DNA from: Lysobacterales bacterium
GTDB lineage: Bacteria > Pseudomonadota > Gammaproteobacteria > Xanthomonadales > SZUA-36
Assembly: GCA_009692275.1 (NCBI GenBank)
Contig: SHZL01000006.1
Span: 1 to 29,148 of the forward strand
Reading direction: 5' to 3'
DNA: 29,148 nucleotides
Every line of letters starts with the position of its first letter. Position 1 is the stretch's first letter. The position numbers were made by a program, and so were the translations under genes. The notes beneath the pieces were generated by a model. That model worked only from the letters and a program-made list of their open reading frames with translations, searched no databases and had not been told where the DNA came from. Positions 15,529-23,800 of the stretch are shown here, in pieces.

Positions 15529-16374
15529 ATGCCGGTAACCGACATTTCCTTCGAGTTTTTTCCGCCACGAACGGAAGAGCAGAGACTCATACTTGAGTCC
15601 ACCTGGCAGAAGCTTGCGTCACTCAATCCCCATTATTTATCAGTAACCTTCGGCGCCGGTGGCTCGACCCTGGATGCAACCCGGGAAACGGTCATGGCAC
15701 TGTTGCGGGACACGGGTGTGCCGGTGGCCCCCCACATTTCCTGCATGGTTCAAAGCCGCGAGACGCTGCGTGCCTTGCTGGATGGTTACCGCCAGGCCGG
15801 CGTGCGCCGTGTGGTGGTGTTGCGCGGGGATCGCCCCGATGGGGTGTCCGGCACTGGCCCGTTTCAAAACGCCAGCGGGTTGGTGAGTTTCATCCGCCAG
15901 GAATTTGCCGACCAGTTCCACATCGTGGTGGCAAGCTATCCCGAGTTCCATCCGGACTCACCCTCGGCGCATTCTGATCTCGAATTTTTCCGGCGCAAAG
16001 TAGAAGCCGGGGCAGACAGCTCCGTAACGCAGTATTTTTACAATGCCGACAGCTATTTTCGTTTCGTTGAAGACTGCCAGCGTTTGGGCGTGACTATCCC
16101 CATCACGCCAGGCATCATGCCCATCACCAATTACCGTCAGCTAGCGCATTTTTCTTCACTGTGCGGGGCAGAAATCCCCCAATGGTTGCGGCGACGGCTG
16201 GAAGGGTTTGGTGATGACGGGGCTTCGATCCGGGATTTTGGCCTCGACGTGGTGACCAGGCTGTGTGAACAGTTGCTGGCGGGAGGCGCTCCGGGCTTGC
16301 ATTTCTATACCCTGAACCGCGCCAATGCGAGCCTGATGTTGTGGCAGCGCTTGAACGCCTTGCCGGTTGCCTGA
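15529..16374 (+). CDS. metF: 5,10-methylenetetrahydrofolate reductase
   Basis: MetF is the FAD enzyme that reduces methylene-THF to methyl-THF, the methyl donor for homocysteine methylation, closing the cycle begun by metK and ahcY. Motifs are SFEFFPPRT (with the catalytic Glu), SVTFGAGGST, ALRGD-type VVLRGDRPDG, GADSSVTQYFYN, PITPGIMPI and the C-terminal GAPGLHFYTLN. The 281-residue ATG start at 15529 places SFEFFPP at residues 7-13; a start 15 codons upstream is possible but not conserved. The ahcY-metF gap holds a small hairpin (GCCTGG/CCAGGC, about 15470-15492). The stop lies one base from that of the convergent Nudix gene. Confidence 0.96.
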   Translation: MPVTDISFEFFPPRTEEQRLILESTWQKLASLNPHYLSVTFGAGGSTLDATRETVMALLRDTGVPVAPHISCMVQSRETLRALLDGYRQAGVRRVVVLRGDRPDGVSGTGPFQNASGLVSFIRQEFADQFHIVVASYPEFHPDSPSAHSDLEFFRRKVEAGADSSVTQYFYNADSYFRFVEDCQRLGVTIPITPGIMPITNYRQLAHFSSLCGAEIPQWLRRRLEGFGDDGASIRDFGLDVVTRLCEQLLAGGAPGLHFYTLNRANASLMLWQRLNALPVA

Positions 16375-16375
16375 A

Positions 16376-16897
16376 TCAGGTTTCCATGCTTAGCCAGTAC
16401 AAGGCAGTGAAGATTTTTGGATCCTGCGGGATACCCGCTGCGCGCCGGGCCTCCAGCCAGCGATCGACCTCAGCCAGCGGAACGACGTGGACGGTGATGT
16501 CTTCACTGCTGTCACCGCCGCCGGCCGACACGCGCTGCAATCCCCGGGCTAACACAAAGGTAATGACTTCGTCACTCATGCCCGCTGAACTGGGACAGGT
16601 CATCAGCACTTCCAGGTGCGCGGCTTCGAAGCCGGTTTCCTCAAGCAGTTCACGCTGAGCGGCAAGCAGCACGGGCTCGTCCCGCTCGGTCAAATCCCCC
16701 ACCAGCCCTGCGGGCAGCTCTATGACCGTGGAGTTGACAGGGATGCGGAACTGCTCGACCAGCACCAACTCGCGCTGGTCGGTGACGGCTATGAGGGCAA
16801 CCACGCCCGAAGCATTGCTGCGGCTGACAAACTCCCAGCGACCAATTTTGAGCAGGCTCAGATAGCTTCCCCGGTATAATGATTCACGACTCTGCAT
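16376..16897 (-). CDS. Nudix hydrolase, ADP-ribose pyrophosphatase-like
   Basis: A 173-residue Nudix protein. ELPAGLVGD leads into the box, whose core E-x7-RELLEETGF is intact; the glycine-to-glutamate spacing is slightly longer than the canonical GX5E. The FRIPVNSTVIELPAG region and the VVPLAEVDRWLE segment fit the ADP-sugar pyrophosphatase subgroup (NudF-like), which cleaves ADP-ribose to AMP and ribose 5-phosphate. The substrate is inferred from subgroup only. I prefer the ATG at 16897; a GTG three codons upstream is also open. A TACAAT hexamer lies 29 bases before the ATG. Tail to tail with metF. Confidence 0.88.
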   Translation of the reverse strand: MQSRESLYRGSYLSLLKIGRWEFVSRSNASGVVALIAVTDQRELVLVEQFRIPVNSTVIELPAGLVGDLTERDEPVLLAAQRELLEETGFEAAHLEVLMTCPSSAGMSDEVITFVLARGLQRVSAGGGDSSEDITVHVVPLAEVDRWLEARRAAGIPQDPKIFTALYWLSMET

Positions 16898-16925
16898 GGC
16901 GCCCACTCTCTGTTAAAATTGCGCC

Positions 16926-16931
16926 ATTGTA
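16926..16931 (-). promoter_or_regulatory. -10 hexamer of the Nudix gene
   Basis: TACAAT on the minus strand, followed by GGCGC, predicts a start point near 16919 and a leader of about 22 bases. The same TACAATG-[GC]C context occurs before thiS and the MATE gene. Confidence 0.4.
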
Positions 16932-17063
16932 AAACAGCCAGGATGGCACGGTGAGGATTCGTTCCGTGGTAGCCAGGGCCTGCGTGGCAATGCACTGCGG
17001 GTCGTGGAACCAACCGGGTTGATTTTGCTCAAACATGCCTGCCTATCACCCCGGGAAACTGAT

Positions 17064-18494
17064 ATGACACTCACTTCGCTGAACGCTACGGCCCTGTCGT
17101 GCGCCCTTATTCTCTGCAGTCCCGCCGCGTGGTCGCAGTCCGTGCCAGCCGAACCGGCGCAGGCGGCACCGCCGGTTCCTTCGACTGCTCCGGCTGTTGA
17201 CAACACGAAATCGAGGAAGCTTTTTCCTCCTGACCTGAAGGGATTGCACGAAATGGCTGTAGCGTCCCACCAGGAAAAAGAGTGGCTGCGATTCCTGCAG
17301 GCAACCATCAAGTTGCGCGCTTTACGTCCCTACGAACCTTTGTACATGGAGTGGATGGTGTTCGGTGCCGCGCAGCTGGGCAAGATGCCCACTGCCTACA
17401 ATTACATGCACGTCATGCAGCAGCAGGGCTTGTCTTTCGACTTCAACTCCAGTGAAGACACCGTGAAAATCCGCAAAACGGAAGTTTACGATTACCTGAA
17501 TGACCTGATGATCAAGGCGGGTGAGCCCATGGGTGAGGGCAAGGTCGCGTTCACCTTGCCGGAGACTACCATGCACCCGGAAAGTATTGCCTGGGATGAT
17601 AGTCGCGGGGCGTTCCTGGTAGGCACGCTCGATACGGGTGTCGTATTTGCTGTTACACCGAATGGCAAGAGCAAAAAACTGTTGCGAGCTTCAAAAAAGA
17701 ACGGGATTCTGGCCATCACCGGCCTGGTAGTTGACGCAGCCAGGAATCGATTGTGGCTAAGTTCGGCCGGCGTTCCTGTTTTCATCGGCCTGCCGCCTGC
17801 CGACCTCGGTCGCGCAGCACTGCTGGAGTTTGATCTGAAGACCCTGAAATTGCTCAACCGCTTTGACTTTCCAGTTGATGCCCTCCCGCACGTGCCTGGC
17901 CGGATTGGTATCACACCGCAGGGCAATATCTACATTATTGATCGGGCTGTGCCCATGGTATTTCGCAAGATGGCAGATGGTAGCCGGGTGGAACCCTTCA
18001 TGGCCAAGAGCGACATGACGGGGTTCAAGGACATGGCGCTGTCGGATACCGGCACGAAGATCTACATCGCTGATGCGGCCCTTGGCATCGTGGTAGTGGA
18101 CATTGAAGCGAAAACATCCACGATGCTGGGTGTGCCGGAAACACTGAATGTTGGCGGGATTTCCGGCTTGATGCACAGCGAGGACAGTTTGTTGATGCTG
18201 CAGAATGGAATTACTCCGCAAAGATTGATGCGGCTCACCCTGGCCCCGAACGGCCTGGATGTAGCCACGGTAACCCCGCTCGCCATTGCCCTTGAAGAAT
18301 TCGATTCACCCGCCTTTGGCGTGGTAAACACCGGTGCGATTTACTACTTTGCCGAGGGCAACAAGGGCGATGTAAATGGTACAAGCGCCGGGACCACGGT
18401 GGTCAAGACACCCATGGTCCTGAGTGAGCCTGTAGCACCGGTGGAGAACAGAAAATACAATGCTGACGTCGCGGCCAAGAAGGCAAAGCACTGA
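17064..18494 (+). CDS. exported beta-propeller-like protein with helical N-terminal domain
   Basis: A 476-residue protein. A signal peptide (hydrophobic core ALSCALILC, likely cleaved after AWS or AWSQ) is followed by an Ala/Pro-rich linker to about residue 52. A helical, TPR-like segment runs from about 55 to 150 (repeated LKGLHEMA, WLRFLQATIKLRAL, YMEWMVFGAAQLGKMPTAYNYMHVM). From about 170 on come short beta repeats typical of the SMP-30/NHL six-blade propeller group: HPESIAWDDSRGAFLVGT, ITGLVVDAARNRLWLSS, RIGITPQGNIYIIDRA, FKDMALSDTGTKIYIADA. Its function is unknown; lactonase activity is possible but the metal ligands cannot be placed. I chose the ATG at 17064 because of the signal peptide and an upstream GGGAAA. 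It converges with the exonuclease gene. Confidence 0.75.
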   Translation: MTLTSLNATALSCALILCSPAAWSQSVPAEPAQAAPPVPSTAPAVDNTKSRKLFPPDLKGLHEMAVASHQEKEWLRFLQATIKLRALRPYEPLYMEWMVFGAAQLGKMPTAYNYMHVMQQQGLSFDFNSSEDTVKIRKTEVYDYLNDLMIKAGEPMGEGKVAFTLPETTMHPESIAWDDSRGAFLVGTLDTGVVFAVTPNGKSKKLLRASKKNGILAITGLVVDAARNRLWLSSAGVPVFIGLPPADLGRAALLEFDLKTLKLLNRFDFPVDALPHVPGRIGITPQGNIYIIDRAVPMVFRKMADGSRVEPFMAKSDMTGFKDMALSDTGTKIYIADAALGIVVVDIEAKTSTMLGVPETLNVGGISGLMHSEDSLLMLQNGITPQRLMRLTLAPNGLDVATVTPLAIALEEFDSPAFGVVNTGAIYYFAEGNKGDVNGTSAGTTVVKTPMVLSEPVAPVENRKYNADVAAKKAKH

Positions 18495-18506
18495 GCGATT
18501 GCCTGG

Positions 18507-19391
18507 CTAAACTCGCAGACAGCGCTGGCGTAGCATGCCGCCAAATTGCAACTGGTCAAACAGGCGGTTGAGGCCGGCAGTATCCACCACGTTGCGCTGG
18601 ATTTCAGGCCTTGCGAGGGCGGACGCAACATTGGTCTGGATGACGGTCAGACGGCGGGCCAGTTCAGCGGCCGCGCGATGAGTGCGTAGTTTTTGCTGCA
18701 GGGATTTCGCGCCGCGAATGCTGAGGTGCTGCACTTCTTCGAGGCGGTTGAAGATGGAGTCCATGTCGCCGAAATGCTGCAGCAGGGCGGATGCTGATTT
18801 CGGACCCACGCCCGGTATTCCGGGAATGTTGTCCACCGCATCACCAGCGAGCGCCAGGTAGTCAGCAATCTGTTCTGGTGTGACGCCGAATTTCTGCACT
18901 ATCTGCGCGGCACCGAGTTTTTCGTTGCGTGAAAAATCCCACCAGTGGTCCCCCGGGCGAACCAGTTGGGCGAGGTCTTTGTCACTGCTGACCACGCATA
19001 CCGGGTGGCCGCGCGCACGCCAATGCTCAGCCAGGGTTCCAATCAGGTCATCGGCCTCAAACCTGGGGTCGGCAAAGCAGCGCAGACCGAGGCATTCAGC
19101 AATCGACCGGGCCCACTGGAACTGCCGTTTCAAATCTTCCGGCGCCGGGTCGCGGTTGGCTTTGTACGCGGGATAAATTTCGTTGCGATAACTTGTGGTC
19201 AGTGACTCGTCAAAGGCCACGGCTACATGCTGGGCAGACGTTTGTTCCAGCATGCTGCACAGAAACCCGCAGAAGCCGTAGGCCGCGTTGGTAGGCTCGC
19301 CCCGCGCATTAGTGAAATCATCCGGGACCGAAAACCACGCACGAAAAATATACACGCTGGCATCGATCAGGTAGACGGGTGGAAGGCTCAT
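18507..19391 (-). CDS. stand-alone 5'-3' exonuclease (flap endonuclease family)
   Basis: A 294-residue protein equivalent to the N-terminal 5' nuclease domain of DNA polymerase I, without a polymerase. Metal ligands are visible in LIDASVYIFRAW (about 8-19), VAFDES (about 57-62), the FEADDLIGTLAE cluster (about 114-125) and SSDKDLAQLV. The helix-hairpin-helix DNA-binding motif is in the IPGIPGVGPKSASALLQHFG segment (about 186-207). Such proteins (for example ExoIX/Xni in enterics) act on flap or gapped DNA in replication and repair. It is longer than E. coli Xni (about 250 residues) and keeps all acidic clusters, so it should be active. No ribosome-binding site precedes the ATG. Confidence 0.9.
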   Translation of the reverse strand: MSLPPVYLIDASVYIFRAWFSVPDDFTNARGEPTNAAYGFCGFLCSMLEQTSAQHVAVAFDESLTTSYRNEIYPAYKANRDPAPEDLKRQFQWARSIAECLGLRCFADPRFEADDLIGTLAEHWRARGHPVCVVSSDKDLAQLVRPGDHWWDFSRNEKLGAAQIVQKFGVTPEQIADYLALAGDAVDNIPGIPGVGPKSASALLQHFGDMDSIFNRLEEVQHLSIRGAKSLQQKLRTHRAAAELARRLTVIQTNVASALARPEIQRNVVDTAGLNRLFDQLQFGGMLRQRCLRV

Positions 19392-19423
19392 GTGCGGGGA
19401 TTATTGCACAGAACTGGAATGAC

Positions 19424-20032
19424 CTAGGCCAACAACTCCTGCCCTTGTTCAACGCGTTTGCGCAAAACGCTGTTGCGCGGGAAGTGCGCCAGCAGGAACT
19501 CCATCTGGTCGGCCAGGATTCTGCGGCCCTGCAGGTAGATGTATTCGGCGTGGGTCGGGGTAAATGGAATCGCCAGCAATTGCAGGCCTGCTTGCTCCGG
19601 CGTGCGACCGGCTTTATGGTTATTGCAGCGCTTGCAGGCAGTTACAACGTTGGCCCAGGTATCCTTGCCGCCCTGGCTGAATGGCTTGACATGGTCCCGC
19701 GAAAGCATGAAGTTGGGAAACGGTATACCGCAATACAGGCACAAAGACTGGTCCCTGCGGAACAGGGCCTTGTTGCTCAGCGGAGGTGTATAGCCACTGG
19801 CAAAAAGATGGGCGTGGGGGTGATGGCCCCAGCTGGCGATTATGGCGTTGACTTCGATGGAGCTGCGTTCCCCGGTGACGGCATTGATGCCACCGCGGAT
19901 GCGATACAGGGTCCGTCCGAGCGAGTAACTAACCTGGTCCAGCGCGATAAGGCGTACCGCTTCCTGGTAGCCGATCCATTCCAGCGGCATGCCGGAAACG
20001 TCGGTTCTCAAAACCTGTTGCTGTAGATCCAT
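19424..20032 (-). CDS. HNH endonuclease-domain protein
   Basis: A 202-residue protein. The N-terminal 90 residues are unrecognised. The HNH/McrA-like nuclease core spans about 95-145: CLYCG (C98, C101) and CKRC (C133, C136) bind the structural zinc, and the D113-H114 pair, N128 and H139 form the ββα-metal site. The C-terminal part (about 150-202) is helical. Chromosomal single-gene HNH proteins of this size are widespread in proteobacteria, and most have no proven role. No methyltransferase or toxin partner lies nearby, so restriction is not indicated. AGCAGG lies shortly before the ATG. Its upstream side is a 500-base gap holding a large inverted repeat. Confidence 0.88.
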   Translation of the reverse strand: MDLQQQVLRTDVSGMPLEWIGYQEAVRLIALDQVSYSLGRTLYRIRGGINAVTGERSSIEVNAIIASWGHHPHAHLFASGYTPPLSNKALFRRDQSLCLYCGIPFPNFMLSRDHVKPFSQGGKDTWANVVTACKRCNNHKAGRTPEQAGLQLLAIPFTPTHAEYIYLQGRRILADQMEFLLAHFPRNSVLRKRVEQGQELLA

Positions 20033-20165
20033 GTCCTGCTCACTGTGCTGCCGGGGTAGATATGAAACAAGGCATCAACATAGCGTATTTGTGTTTTCTT
20101 GTACCGGTTGTATATCCGGTTTGCTCTGAAATGGCAAGACTGGGCCGCGAACCCTCCCTGGCGGA

Positions 20166-20420
20166 TCCTCGCCGGCAGTCGACCAAGGGGGCGCGAGCTG
20201 GTGCCCGTGGTCAGCTTGGGGGCGCAATCCGCCGCCGGTATCCTTTCCCGGGAGACGCCGTGAATACATCCCTGTAGGCTTGGATGCGGCTTCCCTGCCG
20301 CATACACTCCCTGGAAAGGCTCCCTGACCCCGCAACGGACCAACAGCGGTGGATTAAGGGCGTCTCCCGGGAAGTGATGTCGGTCACAGCTCGCGCCCCC
20401 AAGCAGACCGGCGGCGAGGA
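20166..20420. repeat. long imperfect inverted repeat with nested hairpins
   Basis: The 20033-20549 gap has no gene I can support; this element fills half of it. The inner arms 20245-20259 and 20359-20373 are a perfect 15-base inverted repeat (TTCCCGGGAGACGCC). The outer arms, 20166-20213 and 20375-20420, align as inverted copies over about 46 bases with roughly three quarters identity, including a perfect 14-base core (20187-20200 with 20387-20400). The left side carries about 31 extra bases (20214-20244) built from the same words (GCTTGGGGGCGC, GCCGCCGG). The inner loop holds a hairpin ATGCGGC-TTCCCT-GCCGCAT (20284-20303), a small TACA/TGTA hairpin (20265-20276) and TCCCTG four times. Confidence 0.8.
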
Positions 20421-20549
20421 AGCTACGAGAAGGATTCACAGAATTTTCTGGAAGTGGCCCCAGGCCCCGCCGTTTACCGCGTTAGGTGCACAGCAGAACC
20501 GCCGTGTGAAAACCCGGTCCAACACCCGGTCAAATCGGATGAGATAGCA

Positions 20550-21443
20550 ATGCACAACGCACCAAAAGCCCTTCACTTCGTGGTCCTCGCCCAGGGTTTG
20601 CTCATCAGTACCCTGGCAGTTGCCGCACTACCACCTGCGATTGGCGGGGAGCCCCTGCCATCACTCGCGCCGGTGCTTGAGCGGGTTACACCTTCCGTGG
20701 TCAATGTTTACACCCAGACGCGGGTACGCATTCGCAGTCCTTTGCTCGATGATCCATTCTTCCGGCGCTTTTTCAATGTTCCTGACCAGCCGCGCGAACG
20801 GGTTTCGCAAAGCCTTGGTTCCGGCGTCATTGTCGATGCTGACGAGGGTTATGTGCTGACCAACAATCATGTGATTGAGGGCGCAGATGACATATCGGTA
20901 ACCTTGTCCGATGGCCGCAGTTTCACCGCTGAGGTAATTGGCACCGATCCGGACACGGATCTCGCCATGGTGCGGATCAAGGCAGACGGCCTCCACGCAT
21001 TACCCCTGGCGGATTCCAGCCTGCTGCGCGTGGGCGATTTTGTCGTCGCCGTCGGCAACCCTTTTGGCCTCGGCCAGACAGTCACCTCCGGCATAGTCAG
21101 CGCGCTGGGGCGTGCCGGTTTCCGGGGACTGGAATTCCAGAACTTCATCCAGACCGACGCATCCATCAATCCGGGTAACTCCGGCGGTGCACTGGTCAAC
21201 CTGCGCGGCGAACTGGTGGGAATCAACAGTGCCATTTTTACTCCCAGTGCTGGCAACGTGGGCATTGGCTTTGCCATCCCGTCCGTGATGGCCCGTTATG
21301 TGCTGGAACAGCTTGCCCAGTATGGTGAGGTCCGTCGCGGAACCCTGGGCATCTACGTACAGGACTTGACGGAAGACCTGGCCGCAGCCCTGGGCTCTGG
21401 TGATATCCACGGAGCCCTGGTTGCGGAAGTCGTCGAAAGGTGA
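20550..21443 (+). CDS. HtrA/DegQ-type periplasmic serine protease lacking its PDZ domains
   Basis: A 297-residue trypsin-fold protease. A signal segment (about 8-27) is followed by PSVVNVYTQ and the full catalytic triad: H107 in TNNHVIEG, D137 in DTDLAMVRI and S211 in NPGNSGGALVN. DegQ/DegS proteins continue with one or two PDZ domains of about 90 residues. Here only the first strand region remains (RRGTLGIYVQDLTEDLAAAL...VVER) and a TGA follows. Neither other frame restores a PDZ sequence before the next gene, so this looks like a deletion rather than a simple frameshift. I chose the ATG at 20550 (GGATGAG upstream). It could still be an active protease without allosteric control. Confidence 0.82.
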   Translation: MHNAPKALHFVVLAQGLLISTLAVAALPPAIGGEPLPSLAPVLERVTPSVVNVYTQTRVRIRSPLLDDPFFRRFFNVPDQPRERVSQSLGSGVIVDADEGYVLTNNHVIEGADDISVTLSDGRSFTAEVIGTDPDTDLAMVRIKADGLHALPLADSSLLRVGDFVVAVGNPFGLGQTVTSGIVSALGRAGFRGLEFQNFIQTDASINPGNSGGALVNLRGELVGINSAIFTPSAGNVGIGFAIPSVMARYVLEQLAQYGEVRRGTLGIYVQDLTEDLAAALGSGDIHGALVAEVVER

Positions 21444-21457
21444 GGGTTACATCGTCA

Positions 21458-21476
21458 GGGTGGATTGATTCCACCC
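21458..21476 (+). terminator. hairpin after the truncated protease gene
   Basis: GGGTGGA-TTGAT-TCCACCC is a perfect seven-pair stem with a five-base loop, 14 bases after the stop. It lacks a T-run, so it may be an mRNA-stabilising or weak terminator structure. Confidence 0.4.
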
Positions 21477-21516
21477 ACGCAGATACCATTCAGCCCAGCC
21501 AGCTACGGGAGTTACG

Positions 21517-22890
21517 ATGAGTTACCAGGTCAGCGAGAAGCCTTCCACCGCGGCAGTGCCGCTGGTGCCTGTCCAAAAAGATGGTCTGGAGCAGTGGTTG
21601 GCAGCCGCTCCGGAGCGCTTACGCCGTTGGCTGGCAGCGTCAGGGTTTAAGGCGCGGCCGGGCCAATGCCTGGCCTTGCCGGATGAGCAGGGCAACATCC
21701 AGAGTTGTATTTTCGGTATGCAGGATGAAGGCTGGCTGTACCAGCTTGCAGCCATATACCGCGACTTGCCTGAAGGAACCTACAACCTTGTATCCGATTG
21801 GACCGAAGAGCAGGTCTGCCAGGCCAGCCTGGGCTGGGGATTAGCCGCCTACCGTTTTGACCGCTACCGAAAAAATGGTCAGCCGAAGCGCACCCTCGTA
21901 CTCAAACCGCGCCATGCGCAACAGGTGCAGGCCCTGTGCACGGCCCAATGCCTGGTGCGTGATCTGGTCAATACCCCAACCGAGCACCTTGGTCCGGAGC
22001 AACTCGCCGATGCCGTCCTGGCAGAAGCAGCCCGCTTTGGCGCAAAGTGCACAGTAATCACCGGCGAAGAGCTATTGCGCCGCAACTTTCCCGCCATACA
22101 TGCGGTGGGGCGGGCATCCAGCAACGCGCCCCGTCTGGTGGAAATGACCTGGGGGGAAACTGCTGCACCCTTGCTTGCCCTCGTGGGCAAAGGCGTTTGC
22201 TTCGACACAGGCGGGCTGGACCTGAAAAATTCTTCAGGCATGGCCTTGATGAAAAAAGACATGGGTGGAGCAGCCCATGCCCTGGCCCTGGCGCGCCTGG
22301 TCATGGAGCATCAACTGCCAATCCGCTTGCTGGTGCTGGTACCAGCAGTGGAAAACTCGGTTTCCGGTAATGCCTACCGGCCGGGTGACGTGATTGCTAC
22401 GCGCAAGGGGTTGAGTGTTGAAATCGGCAATACCGATGCCGAGGGGCGGGTAGTATTGTCTGATGCCCTCGCACTGGCCTGTGAGCATGATCCCGACCTG
22501 GTGATTGATTTTGCCACCCTGACCGGCGCCGCCAGGGTAGCCCTTGGAGCCGATCTGCCGCCATTGTTCAGCAACCGGGCGGACATTGCGTGGGCGATCC
22601 AGCAAGCCGGTGACGAAGTCGAAGATCCCTTGTGGACCATGCCGCTCTACCAGCCCTACGTGGAGCAGATCAGGAGTCCGATCGCGGACCTGAACAACTC
22701 ATCGAAAAGCCCCTATGGAGGTTGTATCACCGCTGCCCTGTTCCTGCAGCAGTTCGTGGCCAGCAAAACGCCCTGGGTGCACATCGATACTTTTGCGTGG
22801 AACCAGTCGGGCCGGCCAGGGCGGCCGGAAGGTGGCGAGGCGCTGGGACTGCGGGCCGCATTCCGCTTTCTGCAAACCCGCTATGCCTGA
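21517..22890 (+). CDS. M17 leucyl aminopeptidase family protein
   Basis: A 457-residue cytosolic metallo-aminopeptidase that removes N-terminal residues from peptides. The C-terminal catalytic domain has LVNTPTEHLGPEQLA, GKGVCFDTGGLDLKNSSGM with KKDMGGAAHALALA (metal-binding Lys and Asp), VENSVSGNAYRPGDV, the signature NTDAEGRVVLSDALALA, and DFATLTGAARVALG. The N-terminal domain (about 1-150) is divergent and short compared with PepA (about 500 residues), which suits the PepB-like or small M17 group. GGGAG six bases before the ATG supports the start. It follows the damaged protease by 73 bases and may be co-transcribed. Confidence 0.93.
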   Translation: MSYQVSEKPSTAAVPLVPVQKDGLEQWLAAAPERLRRWLAASGFKARPGQCLALPDEQGNIQSCIFGMQDEGWLYQLAAIYRDLPEGTYNLVSDWTEEQVCQASLGWGLAAYRFDRYRKNGQPKRTLVLKPRHAQQVQALCTAQCLVRDLVNTPTEHLGPEQLADAVLAEAARFGAKCTVITGEELLRRNFPAIHAVGRASSNAPRLVEMTWGETAAPLLALVGKGVCFDTGGLDLKNSSGMALMKKDMGGAAHALALARLVMEHQLPIRLLVLVPAVENSVSGNAYRPGDVIATRKGLSVEIGNTDAEGRVVLSDALALACEHDPDLVIDFATLTGAARVALGADLPPLFSNRADIAWAIQQAGDEVEDPLWTMPLYQPYVEQIRSPIADLNNSSKSPYGGCITAALFLQQFVASKTPWVHIDTFAWNQSGRPGRPEGGEALGLRAAFRFLQTRYA

Positions 22891-22920
22891 TTCCGCTGCC
22901 CGGGTCGTGGCCGGCCGGAG

Positions 22921-23800
22921 TTAAAGCAGGACAAAACCTGCTACTGCCGCCGCGCCGGAGAGGAGTCCAAGCAATATTACGTAGGACACGCCGATGATGG
23001 AGAACTTCAAAAAGGTCATCACCCAACCCTGTCGATAAACGGTTTTCAGTGAAATCAGCAAGTACAGTGGAATCCAGCACAGCAGGATGATGGTAATCCT
23101 GGATGCGAATTCGCTGGGCTGGCCGGACTCGGTCGGGTCCAGCAGGTGCGCCACGGAATCTGTCACCAGGGTCAGGATGAAAATCAGGAACAGGAAGGCG
23201 TGGTTATGCAGGGCATGAATCAAGTGCTCCACATAATATTTGCCGGCGAAGGGGTACCAGAATTTGAACAGCAAGGCGACCAGCGGCAGCATCACAAATA
23301 CAGCGACCGGCAGCAGTCGATGATTTGGCGCTCTCTTCTGCGTCATCGCCGAGGAGCAGGTGCAGGCCGCCGGGTTTTCCATCCGCATTTCCCAGGACGT
23401 CTATGGCATCGCCAGCGAGCGTGCCGGCGAGAATAAAGAACAGCATGCTGGAGAAAATGTAGAGTCGCATGGGAGTAACGTAGCGAAAGCGCCGCCCTTC
23501 GAGATAGTCACGCGTCAACTTGCCCGGGTGGAACAGCAGCGGTCTGAGCGTGCGCATGAAGCGCGAATCCAGGTCGAGTACGTCTTCCAGCAGGTCGCGC
23601 AGCAAGGCCGGAAAAAAGCGCATCAGGTTCTTGTCGGGCTGGCCGCAGTAATAGCAAAACGGCCCCTTGAGTTCCGTGCCGCAATTGAGGCAGGCCGGCG
23701 AATTGGCCAGTTTTCTCGGGGCCAGTGTATAGCGCCTGTTTGGAACCACCAGGGGCTTTGCAGCAGCCGCGCTGCTGATTTCCTCTTCGCTCTTGCTCAT
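22921..23800 (-). pseudogene. DUF3667-like zinc-ribbon membrane protein, split by a +1 frameshift
   Basis: Two overlapping minus-strand frames make one protein of about 292 residues. The upstream frame (23800 to about 23330) has a zinc ribbon, CLNCG(x9)CYYCG, then LLEDVLDLDSRFMRTLRPLLFHPGKLTRDYLEGRRFRYVTPMRLY and a first membrane segment. The downstream frame (about 23350 to 22921) continues with PVAVFVMLPLVALLFKFWYPFAGKYYVEHLIHALHNHAF and further membrane helices. This order is what I know of the DUF3667 family, whose function is unknown. Joining the frames requires skipping one base at about 23320-23400. The start ATG at 23800 overlaps the epimerase stop (ATGA). It may be a true pseudogene or a one-base sequence error. 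Confidence 0.75.

Noticed and set aside
16370..16380. CCTGAATCAGG palindrome linking the stops of metF and the Nudix gene
   Set aside because: Only five pairs around a single base and no T-run; expected from two converging TGA stops.
16875..16880. TATAAT on the plus strand as promoter of the propeller gene
   Set aside because: It lies inside the Nudix coding region about 180 bases from the gene with no -35; possible but not supported.
19424..20032. HNH gene as part of a restriction or toxin system
   Set aside because: No methyltransferase, partner protein or mobile boundary lies beside it; single HNH genes of this size are common.
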